Program-made: the position numbers and the translations under genes
Shown: one piece after another, positions 13,667-24,283 of the stretch
Layout of the letters: each line of letters opens with the position of its first letter
Numbering within the stretch: position 1 is the first letter of the stretch
Assembly (NCBI GenBank): GCA_038234715.1
Contig: JBBQTD010000027.1
Coordinates: forward strand, 1 to 40,571
Direction: 5' to 3'
Source of the DNA: SZAS-103 sp038234715
Lineage (GTDB): Bacteria; Pseudomonadota; Gammaproteobacteria; Xanthomonadales; Xanthomonadaceae
DNA length: 40,571 bases
The notes under the pieces: generated by a model
The model's input: only the letters and a program-made list of their open reading frames with translations
Databases searched by the model: none
What the model was told of the DNA's origin: nothing

Positions 13667-14862
13667 ACGTGGCGCGGGCGCTGATGCTGTCCTCGTGGCT
13701 GGTCGGGCTGGCCGCATGGGCATCCGATGCACCTCTGCACGACCCGATCCCCGTGAACCGCCCCGCGCCAGGCAGCGATGAAGCAGCGCTGTGGTACGCG
13801 ATGGACCGCTCCGAACGCGAGTTGCAGTCCTCGCCGCAACGCGTCCGCGATCCCGCGCTCAATGCCTATGTGCGCGGCGTCGCATGCAAGGTCGCGGCCG
13901 ACTACTGCGCTGAGTCCGGATCAGGTCCGGAGCAGGTCCTGCGCGTATACATCGTCGAGCAACCGTGGTTCAACGCGATGATGGCGCCCAACGGCATGCT
14001 GATCGTATGGACCGGAGCGCTGCTGCGCGCACGCAACGAAGCCGAGCTGGCCTTCGTGATCGGCCATGAGGTCGGCCATTACCGCGCACGGCACGTGATT
14101 GCGCAATGGCGGCACAGCAAGAACGTATCGGCGTGGACGAGCGTGTTTGAAGTCGCAGGCACCGGCGCGGCCGCATCGGTGACGCATGGAGTGGGCGCGC
14201 TCGCAAGCTCACTCGCGGTGTCGCGATTTTCGCGCGAGGAGGAACACGAGGCGGATCAGCTCGGCTTCGCAGCGATGGTCGCAAGCGGCTACGACCCGCT
14301 GGCTGCCGTCGAGTTGTGGGCGCGCATGCTGCGCGAAGAGGACACGAGGAGCGGTGGCAAGTCGTCGTCGGTGTTATCCAGCCACCCGCCAACGCGCGAG
14401 CGACTCGACGACATGCGCGCCGAAGTTTCAGCGCTTGGCACGCACGGCAATGCGCGCGGTGTGCTGGACTATCGCACCGCGACCCATCCGTTCCTGCAGC
14501 ATTGGCTGGATGCGGAACTCGCGCGCCGGCAATACGCGGCGTCGCTCCTGGTCGTGACCGAACTGCTTGCCGATGCACCATCCGGGGACAAGGCCGTACT
14601 GAGTTTCTACCTTGGTGAAGCCTACCGTCGCCGCGCGAATGCGGGCGACCGCGATGCCGCCGCGCGCTGGTACGCGCAGTCGATCGCCCTGCCCGATCCG
14701 CCCGCGGCCGCATGGCGCGAACACGGCATGGCGCTGCGCGATGCCGGGCAACGACGCGAAGCGGCCGACGCGTTGCGTCGCTACCTCGGATTGGCGGACG
14801 AAGCACCGGACCGCGCGTTTGTCGAGCACGACCTCGCGGAACTGCAGGAGCATGCCCAGTGA
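13663..14862 (+). CDS. M48-family zinc metalloprotease (BepA/LoiP-like)
   Basis: A 399-residue exported peptidase. A signal peptide (about 1-20, ending AWA) precedes the M48 domain with the zinc site HEVGH (His135, Glu136, His139), and the third ligand lies in the EEEHEAD segment (192-198). The C-terminal third (about 280-395) is helical and repeat-like, similar to a TPR tail. BepA and relatives act in the periplasm on misassembled outer-membrane proteins such as LptD. The GTG start overlaps the stop of the upstream lipoprotein by 4 nt, and its own stop overlaps the GTG of the downstream lipoprotein in the same way, so translation of the three is probably coupled. This suggests that the two lipoproteins are partners or substrates; that is an inference. 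Confidence 0.9.
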   Translation: MNVARALMLSSWLVGLAAWASDAPLHDPIPVNRPAPGSDEAALWYAMDRSERELQSSPQRVRDPALNAYVRGVACKVAADYCAESGSGPEQVLRVYIVEQPWFNAMMAPNGMLIVWTGALLRARNEAELAFVIGHEVGHYRARHVIAQWRHSKNVSAWTSVFEVAGTGAAASVTHGVGALASSLAVSRFSREEEHEADQLGFAAMVASGYDPLAAVELWARMLREEDTRSGGKSSSVLSSHPPTRERLDDMRAEVSALGTHGNARGVLDYRTATHPFLQHWLDAELARRQYAASLLVVTELLADAPSGDKAVLSFYLGEAYRRRANAGDRDAAARWYAQSIALPDPPAAAWREHGMALRDAGQRREAADALRRYLGLADEAPDRAFVEHDLAELQEHAQ

Positions 14863-15452
14863 AGGCAGCCGTGCGGCGGGTCGGATGTCGGGTCGCATTG
14901 CCGGTCGTGATTGCGCTGCTGGCGGGCTGCGCGGACGGACGCCTCGTCCAGCCCGGAGTCGCATCCGCGAACGGCGGCATCGTGATCGACACGCCGATCG
15001 CATGGTCGCGCTTTGCGTTTGATCGCTACGAGATCTGGACCATCGACGGCGTTCCCTTGAACAGGCTGTACATCGTTCCGGCAGTGAGGAGCGGGGAGCA
15101 TGTATTCCTGGAGCGTCGCGTCAGCGCGAACGCGCCCGATGCGCCGGCATTCCATGCAGGCATGCGCGCCGAGGAAATCCGCGACATCGTGCTGGATGCG
15201 TTGACCGAAACCGGCGCGGTCGAGATCCGCTCGGAAGGACTGCGCCCCGCTCGCATCGGCGCCATCGATGGATTGCGCTTCGAATTCAGGGCCAGCACTG
15301 CGGCTGGCCTTGCGTATCGCGGCATGGTGCTCGCAGCCGCGCGCGACGACCGGCTTACCTTCCTGCTCTGGATGGCACCGGAGGAGTACTACTACTCCCG
15401 CGATGCGACCAGCGTTGCGCACATCCTCGACTCAGCGCATTTCGACCACTGA
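14859..15452 (+). CDS. Putative lipoprotein, third gene of the M48 operon
   Basis: A 197-residue protein I do not recognise. It starts at GTG within the stop of the M48 gene, with GGAG about 8 nt upstream (14847-14850). The signal peptide ends in a lipobox LAGC with Cys24. The rest contains aromatic-rich strands (SRFAFDRYEIWTIDGVPLNRL, shortened) and a repeated pattern of beta strands and helices. A tail with PEEYYYSRDATSVAHIL ends it. A role in envelope homeostasis with the protease is plausible only from context. Confidence 0.78.
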   Translation: MKAAVRRVGCRVALPVVIALLAGCADGRLVQPGVASANGGIVIDTPIAWSRFAFDRYEIWTIDGVPLNRLYIVPAVRSGEHVFLERRVSANAPDAPAFHAGMRAEEIRDIVLDALTETGAVEIRSEGLRPARIGAIDGLRFEFRASTAAGLAYRGMVLAAARDDRLTFLLWMAPEEYYYSRDATSVAHILDSAHFDH

Positions 15453-15476
15453 CCCTGTCAGCGTCGTCGGATTCGA

Positions 15477-15986
15477 TCAGCGCTTGCTGTCGAGTACGCG
15501 ATTCCATTCCGCCACGCGCGCCGGCTGGCTCGCGAGCAATGCATCCGTATCGCCCTCGATGGTGATGCTGTCGATGCGGTCGCCGAAGAGAATCGCGTTC
15601 ACGATCTTCTGGTCCTCCGCGCCGAGGACCTTGCCGAACACCGTGTGCTTGCCATCGAGATGCGGCGTGGCGACATGGGTGATGAAGAACTGGCTTCCGT
15701 TCGTGCCCGGTCCCGCATTCGCCATCGACAGGACGCCCTTCTCGTGGCCCAGGCCCGTCTTGACCTCATCTTCGAACCTGTAACCCGGACCACCACGACC
15801 GCTTCCCTCGGGGCAACCGCCCTGGACCATGAACTCCGGGATCACCCGATGAAAACTCAGCCCGTCGTAATAGCCGCGCTTGGCGAGGTTGACGAAATTC
15901 GCGACCGTGATCGGCGCCTTGTCGGGATACAGCTCGACGTGGATCGGGCCTTTGGTGGTGGCGAAAGTGGCGGTCATTGCAGTCAT
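15477..15986 (-). CDS. ppiB: Cyclophilin-type peptidyl-prolyl cis-trans isomerase
   Basis: Speeds cis-trans isomerisation of prolyl bonds and helps protein folding in the cytoplasm. The 169-residue protein has the cyclophilin core: LSFHRVIPEFMVQGG with the catalytic Arg, GSGRGGPGY, and NGSQFFITH. No signal peptide is present, so this is the cytoplasmic PpiB kind and not the periplasmic PpiA. The start is placed at 15986 because GGAG lies 6 nt before it; a second ATG is only 9 nt further in. A longer frame would run through the hairpin leader at 16009-16061, which is better read as untranslated. Confidence 0.94.
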   Translation of the reverse strand: MTAMTATFATTKGPIHVELYPDKAPITVANFVNLAKRGYYDGLSFHRVIPEFMVQGGCPEGSGRGGPGYRFEDEVKTGLGHEKGVLSMANAGPGTNGSQFFITHVATPHLDGKHTVFGKVLGAEDQKIVNAILFGDRIDSITIEGDTDALLASQPARVAEWNRVLDSKR

Positions 15987-16008
15987 GGCGCTCTCCAGAT
16001 TTGAATGT

Positions 16009-16061
16009 GCAGCCACGGATGGCTGCTGTTTGATTTTCGCGATCAGGGATCGATCGCAAAA
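16009..16061 (-). promoter_or_regulatory. Double-hairpin leader element upstream of ppiB (copy A)
   Basis: Stem 1 is GCAGCCA/TGGCTGC (16009-16015 with 16020-16026) around a CGGA loop. After a 3-nt spacer, TTGATTTTCGCGATCA begins an element (16030-16061) whose halves TTTTCGCGATC and GATCGCAAAA pair with one bulge. The same pair of hairpins is found before rpsD (28600-28652), at the same distance (22 versus 23 nt) from the start codon, with compensatory changes in stem 1. Confidence 0.65.
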
Positions 16062-16193
16062 GCTGGCCGTCATCATAGCGGAGCGGCTGCATGGACGCGA
16101 CGCGAAGGGTCGCTTCGACTACCATGCGCTGCATGCTTCCCGGGCGTCACGCATCCGGACGCGCCGGCGACATACATCTTCCAGGACTCCCGA

Positions 16194-18377
16194 ATGAACA
16201 GGTTCCGGCAATTGCTGCTGGCGAGCACACTCGCCGCATTCACTTTCACGTGCGGGTGCGACCGGCACGGTGGCCAGTCCTCCGACGAGAACCGGCCGCA
16301 TGCCGTCGATCCAGCATTGATCGCGCGCGCGGACGCGCAGATTTCGCAGCCAGCATGGTTGCGCGAGCGCCTGCCCGAGCACACCGTCGCCTATGCGCGG
16401 ATTCCATCGTTGTGGGGCACGCTGTCTGCGCCCGAGGGTCGCCCTCTCGATACCGCGCTGGTGGCCGAGCAGCATGTGCAGATCATCGCAAAATTGCGCA
16501 AGGCCGTGCACACCGATCCGGTGATCGCGCAGACCGGCGCTGGCCCGGTCCTGGAGCTGCTGCTCGGAGACCAGGGTGCCCCGCTCGAGGTCGCCGTGAT
16601 CGATTCCAGCGATGGTGCATCTCCGTTCAGCCGCGCGCTGGCCACCACGGTGCTGGATGTGCCCGATATTGCGGCACTGAATGCGCGCGTGGCCGCCATC
16701 TCGGGCCCGCAGTCGCCGTTGCAGGCGCCGTTCGATGCAGCTGGCGACGCGACCCTGAAGCGCTTCGGCGCCCTGCACTTCGATACCCAGACTCACCGGC
16801 TGTACGTGTCGCTGGGCACAACCGCATCAGCTTTGACGTTGCAGCAGGACATTGCGCAACTCAAGCCCATGCAGGCCTCTGCAATGCAGGAAGCCGAACA
16901 CGAGATCGACAGCTCCGGACAAGGCCTGTTCGTGTGGATGAGCGTCAAGGGCCTCAACGCGAGCATCGCCGCACAACTGCCGCAGTTGCCCCCGGACAGC
17001 CTGCTGCAGGACTACATCGCGCACGCGCAAAGCGTCGCCCTGGGCTGGGGCACCGTGGATGGGCATGGTCGTCTGCAATTGCAGATCCGCGCACCGCAGT
17101 CGCGGTTGCTTGCCTATCTCGCACCGAATCCGGGTGAAGTCGACCTGAAGACGGCCGGCAAGCCGGATTGGGCAATGACAATGGCGTTGCCCGGCGCGGA
17201 GAACCTGCAGGCGATGCGCGATGGAATGGATCGCGACTATGTTCCCGGCGCGCGTGCACGATTCGATGCCGGCATGGCGCAATTGCAGGCGAAAACGGGC
17301 ATCGATCCGATCGAGTTCGCGAAGCTCATCGGGCCGCATCTGCTGGCCTTCGCCGATTTCAACGGCCGCTATGTCGCGCTGCACGTGCGCGACCGCAAAG
17401 CTCTCTACGCCAAGCTCGACGACCTCGGCAAGCGCTTTGGATGGCAGAGCAACATCGTCAAGTCGGGCGATGCACAGATCCACCATCTGCACATCCCCGG
17501 CATCGACATGGCGGCCAGCCAACCCGGGATGGATCCGAAGGCACGTGCCTGGATGCAGCTGTATGCACGGATCGGGAGCCATCTGTATTGGGTCGAGGAC
17601 GGCGACTATCTTGTGTTCGCGCATGTGCCGCAAGCGCTGGTCGATCGCGTCGCGTCGAAGCCGGACACATCGCTCGGCAAATGGCTGCATGTCAATCAGT
17701 CCTATGACAGCCAGCACACCCTGGTCGGCATGACCGCGACCACGCACAACATGCAGCGCGAGATGTACTACACCTATCTCGGTGCACTGGAGTCGCTGGG
17801 CGATGCGCTTGGCCAGCCGGTGGACCTGACCACGCTGCCCAGCGCAGGCCAGCTCAAATTGCCTGTCGACGGCGTTGCCGGGTTTGCGCTCGTGACGGAC
17901 GACCGGCGTCTCGCCCTGCAGCTCACCTACGAGCAATCGCCGGCCGAGACCGTGCTCAGCGGCGGCGGCGGCACGATGACGACGGTGGCTGTGGTTGCAA
18001 TTCTTGCCGCGATCGCGATTCCGGCCTATCAGGACTATGTGATCCGCTCGCAAGTCAGCGAAGGCGTCGTGCTCGCCGAGGGATCGAAGACCGCGGTCGC
18101 GGAGTACTACGCGAACAATGGCCACATGCCGCACGACAATGCGCAGGCTGGAGTGGCCGCACCCGCGCAAATCGCCGGCAACTACGCGAGCAGCGTCAGC
18201 ATCGCCGATGGCAGGATCGTCGTGGCTTACGACGGTCCCAAGGCGAATGCGTCCCTGAAGGGCAGCGTGCTGGTTTTTGCGCCAAGCGCCGATCAGAACG
18301 CGGTGAAATGGACCTGCGATTCGGCCGCCGGCTCGACGGTCAGTCCGAAGTATCGACCGACGCCCTGTCGACCCTGA
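16194..18377 (+). CDS. Lipoprotein-like envelope protein with C-terminal pilin-like domain
   Basis: A 727-residue protein. The N-terminus looks like a signal peptide with a weak lipobox (TCGC, Cys22, followed by Asp23). Residues about 25-590 form a large soluble region I cannot assign to a family. Residues 595-727 closely resemble a type IV pilin body: a hydrophobic helix (VAVVAILAAIAIP, 598-610), AYQDYVIRSQVSEG, KTAVAEYYANNGHMP and the C-terminal disulfide pair Cys708/Cys725 in WTC and PCR. The pilin leader GFTLIE is missing; instead a Gly-rich linker (SGGGGTMTT) leads into the helix. Prepilin peptidase processing is therefore unlikely and the helix would act as a membrane anchor. The ATG at 16194 has only a weak AGGA upstream; an earlier in-frame start would overlap the ppiB leader. 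Confidence 0.82.
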   Translation: MNRFRQLLLASTLAAFTFTCGCDRHGGQSSDENRPHAVDPALIARADAQISQPAWLRERLPEHTVAYARIPSLWGTLSAPEGRPLDTALVAEQHVQIIAKLRKAVHTDPVIAQTGAGPVLELLLGDQGAPLEVAVIDSSDGASPFSRALATTVLDVPDIAALNARVAAISGPQSPLQAPFDAAGDATLKRFGALHFDTQTHRLYVSLGTTASALTLQQDIAQLKPMQASAMQEAEHEIDSSGQGLFVWMSVKGLNASIAAQLPQLPPDSLLQDYIAHAQSVALGWGTVDGHGRLQLQIRAPQSRLLAYLAPNPGEVDLKTAGKPDWAMTMALPGAENLQAMRDGMDRDYVPGARARFDAGMAQLQAKTGIDPIEFAKLIGPHLLAFADFNGRYVALHVRDRKALYAKLDDLGKRFGWQSNIVKSGDAQIHHLHIPGIDMAASQPGMDPKARAWMQLYARIGSHLYWVEDGDYLVFAHVPQALVDRVASKPDTSLGKWLHVNQSYDSQHTLVGMTATTHNMQREMYYTYLGALESLGDALGQPVDLTTLPSAGQLKLPVDGVAGFALVTDDRRLALQLTYEQSPAETVLSGGGGTMTTVAVVAILAAIAIPAYQDYVIRSQVSEGVVLAEGSKTAVAEYYANNGHMPHDNAQAGVAAPAQIAGNYASSVSIADGRIVVAYDGPKANASLKGSVLVFAPSADQNAVKWTCDSAAGSTVSPKYRPTPCRP

Positions 18378-18519
18378 TCACGTTAGTCCTCGGCAAGGGC
18401 CGGGCCCAAAAAATGAACGTCCATTGTTGCAACGCCGCAATGGGCAACATAAAGCAGGTAGAATGATCGGCTGAATCCCTCACCTGCAGTCCCGTCGGCC
18501 ACGTCGGCGGGCAGATCCC

Positions 18520-20345
<1,826 letters not shown>

Positions 20346-20346
<1 letters not shown>

Positions 20347-20912
20347 TGCCGGATAGGGACGTCTCAATGCCGCATGCCCCGGATTCAACCGAGCGGCTGC
20401 GGCATCCGCTTGATACGGCTTCGGCGGAGTGGGCTACGAGGCGGCACGATCCGAGTTTGCGGCTGATCGCCCTGCTGGTGGCGCTCAAGTCGCTGCTTGC
20501 AGTATTCATTGCGGTTGGACTTGAAGTCTTCGGCCCGCTGCGGATGCGCCAAGGGATCGGACTTCTGATCGAGCGATTCCATTGGAATCCGGACAGCAAA
20601 TTCCTGGTGTGGCTGCTGGGCCAGATGAACTCGCAATCGTTTCATCTGGCGGCGGTCATCATCCTGGTCTATGCATGCGTGCATGGCGCGGAAGCGTTCG
20701 GCCTGTGGTTCGACCAGCGCTGGGCTTCGTGGTTCGGTTGCGTTGGCGCTGCGCTGTACTTGCCGGTCGACACGCTCGCGCTTTGGCATCATCGCAACTG
20801 GATCGCCGCGAGTATCGTCTTCATCAATGTGCTGGTGGTGTTCGTGCTTGCACGCAATATCCGCAACATTGCTGCGCGGCGTCTTCGCATCACGCACCCA
20901 TCTGCGCACTGA
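20346..20912 (+). CDS. DUF2127-type membrane protein
   Basis: A 188-residue inner-membrane protein with four hydrophobic helices (about 40-60, 98-112, 127-146, 151-170). The pattern LRLIALLVALKSLLAV with a later HGAEAFGLWF...WASWFG is typical of the DUF2127 family, whose function is unknown. The listed start overlaps the typA stop (TAATG), which suggests coupling to typA. An ATG at 20367 has an AGGGA 7 nt upstream and is an equally likely start, giving 181 residues. Its 3' end meets the BNR protein gene head-on with a 15-nt gap. Confidence 0.82.
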
Positions 20913-20927
20913 ACCGCGCGCACGCGC

Positions 20928-23900
20928 CTACGGCAGTTCCCTCGATTCGCCCGCATCGATCACCGGCAGTTCCGAGCGAGGAGGCACCTTGATTGGGTCG
21001 AGTCCGGCCGTATGCAGTGATGCATTGAGACTCGGCAGATCGTTGGACTTGATTGTCGTCCAAGCGGCCACGGCGCGGTCCAGGCGAGCCGAATACTGTG
21101 CATAGACTTCGCGCTGCGGTTGCGATGGCGCGCGATCTGTATTTTCCAGATCGACCTCCAGCGAAATCAGCGCGCCGCCGATTGCGCCAAGGTTCAATGC
21201 ATGTTCGCCTTCGGCGGAAGCCAGTGGTGCGAGCTTCGCCGCGAAGTCGGCCAACGTCTTGGTGATCGCTGCCTTCGCGGAATCTCCAGCCAGTCGTTTC
21301 TGCAACGTTTCGATCTGCTTTCGCAAGGATTGCAGCTCGCCGCTCACGACGTAGTGACGCTCCAGGGCACCGCCCAGTTCCGCGGACAGCGCCAGCGAAG
21401 CTGCTAGCGCACCGTCATCGAGCGTGGTCCTGGGATCGGCCTTCACGTTGAACGTGGCGCGATAATCGTGCCCGTCCACCCTGAGTACAGCCTGGTAGTC
21501 CCCCGGCGGAACGAGCATGCCTTGCGGCAACAGGGGCGTGTCATCGCCATCGATTGCAGCGATGCTGTAGTCGTAGGCCGCGGCAAGCGGGCGCGGCAGA
21601 CGCAGGTTCCAGACGAAGCGATGCGCACCTGCCTGCGTCGACAGCCTGGCCGGCGGTTGCAGCCAACGTGCTTCGAAATAGCGCTCTGCAGCGAGCTTCG
21701 GCGCCTGGTCGTTGCTCGCGAAACGGCCCTTTGGGTTTCCGCTGCCATCAAGGATGGTCAACGTGACCGGGGCATGCGCATCGTGGGCGAGCCAGTAGTC
21801 GAAGATCGCACCCTTCGGCGGATTCTTGCCGACCGGCTCCTCGCGCGGCAGCGGCGTGTCGTTGTTCTGGTTGCCACGGACCCGGATTGCAGTAGCGGGC
21901 GCGAATAGATGGGCTGGCTGGTTCGCGATCGATGCATCTGCCATCTGTCGCAGCGGGGTTACATCATCGAGCGCCCAGATTGCGCGTCCCTGCGTTGCGG
22001 CGATCAGGTCGTTGCCGTGCACGGTGAGGTCGTTGACGATCGCGTTCGGAAGATTGCGCTGCAGCGACCGCCAATGATCGCCGTCGTCGAGCGATACGTA
22101 CACGCCGTCCTGGGTGCCCGCATAGAGCAATCCGCGCTGGACGGGATCGGCGCGCACGGCGCCAATGAAGTGATTGGCCGGAAGCCCGTCGACGATTTCA
22201 GTCCATGTCTTCCCGAAATCGTGCGTACGCCAGATCATCGGTCGAAAGTCATCCTGCCGATGGTTGTCGACACCGATGTATGCGGTCGAAGAGTCGAGCG
22301 CCGACGCATCCACGCTGCTAACCCGGGACCAAGAGGGCAATCCCTTCGGCGTGACCTTCGTCCAGGTCTTGCCCGCATCGCGCGTGAGCTGCACGGCGCC
22401 GTCGTCCATGCCGACCCATATCGTATCGTTGTCGCGCGGCGACAGGCCGAAGCTGAAGACGACGCCGTACCCGCACGTAAGCGCGCCTGCCGCGTCCTGG
22501 TCGCCGGCGCAATTCTTTTTTGCTACATCCCTGGACGAGAGATCCGGGCTGATCGTATCCCACGTCTCGCCCTGGTCGAGCGAACGGAACACGACCTGCG
22601 CGCCCTGGTACAAGGGATACGGCGCGATCTGCGACACCGCGATCGGCGTAATCCAGGTGTAGTGGTATTTAACCGAAGTCGGTCGCGCACCGTAGCTCGA
22701 TACCGGCCATGGCGAGATATTTTGCTTTTCGCCATTGCGCGCATCCCAGCGCGTCAGTGCGCCGCCAAGTCCCGATCCGTAGACGATATTCGGATCGCGT
22801 GGATCGGGAATGTCATCGTCGCGCTCTTGTGCTCCGACCGGATGCCAGTCGCCCGCGCCGATCGATCCGTAGTCGCTGCGACTCGCAATCGCGACCGTGC
22901 CGTTGTCCTGCTGGCCTGCGTAGATCCAGTACGGAAACCGGTTGTCGGTTGCGAGATGGTAGAGCTGGCCGGTCGGCTGGTTGTACCAACTGCTCCAGGT
23001 CCGTCCGGCGTCCACGGACACAACCGTGCCCTGGTCCGACGCGGTGATCATGTGGTCGGGATGCTTCGGATTGATCCAGATGTCGTGGTAATCGTCGCCG
23101 CCTGGCGAGCCCTTGACGATCTCGCAATGCGTGCCTCCGGCCGTGCACAGATGGATCGAGCGTCCCACCACGTAGACCGCGTCCGGGTCGCTTGGCACCA
23201 CGGTCAATCGTGCGAAGTAGCTGTTGATCAGCTCGCCATCGTCGTTGACGAGTTTCCAGCTCGCGCCAGCATCGTCGGAGCGATACAGGCCACCGCCGGA
23301 TTCGGCATCGACCACCGCAAAGACGCGCGTGCTTTGCGACGTGTGCGTTGCGGTGAGACCGATGCGGCCGAGCTTGCCTTCGGGCCAACCGTGTCCAACG
23401 ACACGCGTCCAATGACGTCCGCCATCGACTGACTTGTACACGCCGCTTTCGGAACCGACATCCGGGGTGAAATAACTCATCCATGGCTTGAAACGCAGTT
23501 GCCAGACCGATGCGAAAACGATTTTGGAATCGGTCGGATCGGCCGCGATATCGACAGCGCCGGTGTTGTCGCTGACGAACAACGTCTTCTGCCACGTCTT
23601 GCCGCCATCCTCGGAGCGGAACACGCCGCGTTCGGGATTCGCGCCGAATGCATGACCGAGTGCGGCGACCATCACCACGTCGGCATTGTGCGGATCGACC
23701 CAGATCTCGCCGATATGCCGGGTCGCGTCCAGGCCGACCGAGTGCCAACTCGCACCGGCGTCAGTCGACTTGAACACGCCCTCGCCCGCCGCGATGTCGT
23801 ACCGCGTTGTGACCTGGCCGGTCCCGGCATAAATCACGCGCGGATCGGAAGACGCCACCGCGAGCGCACCGACCGACGCAGGTCCGTGGTCGAAGATTGG

Positions 23901-24152
23901 CTGCCATGTGCGTCCTGCATTGAGCGTCTTCCAGACACCGCCGCCCGCAGCGCCGAAATAGAATGTGTCCGGCTGATCGGCGACACCGACAGCGACTGTG
24001 CCCCAACCTCCGCGCTGAGGGCCGACCAGGCGCCAACTCAGTCCATCGAATGCGCGATCAGGTGGGTTGGCTGGTGCCTGCGCGGGCCAGACGCCAGCGA
24101 CAGTTGCGACGACGCAGGAAATCAGAATCGATGCGGAACTGCGAATTTGCAT
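20928..24152 (-). CDS. Exported BNR/Asp-box beta-propeller protein (VPS10/sortilin-like), 1074 residues
   Basis: A large secreted or periplasmic protein. The start at 24152 gives a clean signal peptide (about 1-28, ending AQA); a longer frame to 24203 would spoil it. Residues about 30-760 carry ten Asp-box motifs of the type SxDxGxxW (for example STDAGASW, SEDGGKTW, SVDGGRHW, SLDQGETW, TRDAGKTW, THDFGKTW), which fold into beta-propeller blades and are shared by sialidases and VPS10/sortilin proteins. A beta-rich region (about 780-930) follows. The C-terminus is helical (QSLRKQIETLQKRLAG and on), perhaps a coiled coil. No sialidase arginine triad or catalytic pair is evident, so an enzyme activity cannot be claimed. 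Homologues are often labelled glycosyl hydrolase on weak grounds. Confidence 0.88.
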   Translation of the reverse strand: MQIRSSASILISCVVATVAGVWPAQAPANPPDRAFDGLSWRLVGPQRGGWGTVAVGVADQPDTFYFGAAGGGVWKTLNAGRTWQPIFDHGPASVGALAVASSDPRVIYAGTGQVTTRYDIAAGEGVFKSTDAGASWHSVGLDATRHIGEIWVDPHNADVVMVAALGHAFGANPERGVFRSEDGGKTWQKTLFVSDNTGAVDIAADPTDSKIVFASVWQLRFKPWMSYFTPDVGSESGVYKSVDGGRHWTRVVGHGWPEGKLGRIGLTATHTSQSTRVFAVVDAESGGGLYRSDDAGASWKLVNDDGELINSYFARLTVVPSDPDAVYVVGRSIHLCTAGGTHCEIVKGSPGGDDYHDIWINPKHPDHMITASDQGTVVSVDAGRTWSSWYNQPTGQLYHLATDNRFPYWIYAGQQDNGTVAIASRSDYGSIGAGDWHPVGAQERDDDIPDPRDPNIVYGSGLGGALTRWDARNGEKQNISPWPVSSYGARPTSVKYHYTWITPIAVSQIAPYPLYQGAQVVFRSLDQGETWDTISPDLSSRDVAKKNCAGDQDAAGALTCGYGVVFSFGLSPRDNDTIWVGMDDGAVQLTRDAGKTWTKVTPKGLPSWSRVSSVDASALDSSTAYIGVDNHRQDDFRPMIWRTHDFGKTWTEIVDGLPANHFIGAVRADPVQRGLLYAGTQDGVYVSLDDGDHWRSLQRNLPNAIVNDLTVHGNDLIAATQGRAIWALDDVTPLRQMADASIANQPAHLFAPATAIRVRGNQNNDTPLPREEPVGKNPPKGAIFDYWLAHDAHAPVTLTILDGSGNPKGRFASNDQAPKLAAERYFEARWLQPPARLSTQAGAHRFVWNLRLPRPLAAAYDYSIAAIDGDDTPLLPQGMLVPPGDYQAVLRVDGHDYRATFNVKADPRTTLDDGALAASLALSAELGGALERHYVVSGELQSLRKQIETLQKRLAGDSAKAAITKTLADFAAKLAPLASAEGEHALNLGAIGGALISLEVDLENTDRAPSQPQREVYAQYSARLDRAVAAWTTIKSNDLPSLNASLHTAGLDPIKVPPRSELPVIDAGESRELP

Positions 24153-24283
24153 GGCAAAGCACTCGCTGGCGAAAAGCTGGACACAGCTTACGCCGGCTTT
24201 CATGTGGAGTGCTGGCTTCCCGCAAGGCTTGCCAAACTCGCATCCACCAAGGCAGAGGGACGCTTTGCAGATCCAATCGCAGT

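Noticed and set aside
18385..18412. GGGCCGGGCCC followed by A6 as a terminator
   Set aside because: The palindrome has almost no loop and the A tract is on the wrong side for the plus-strand gene that ends there.
18420..18519. TAGAAT at 18459-18464 as a -10 for typA
   Set aside because: No acceptable -35 is found 16-18 nt upstream, so a promoter cannot be claimed.
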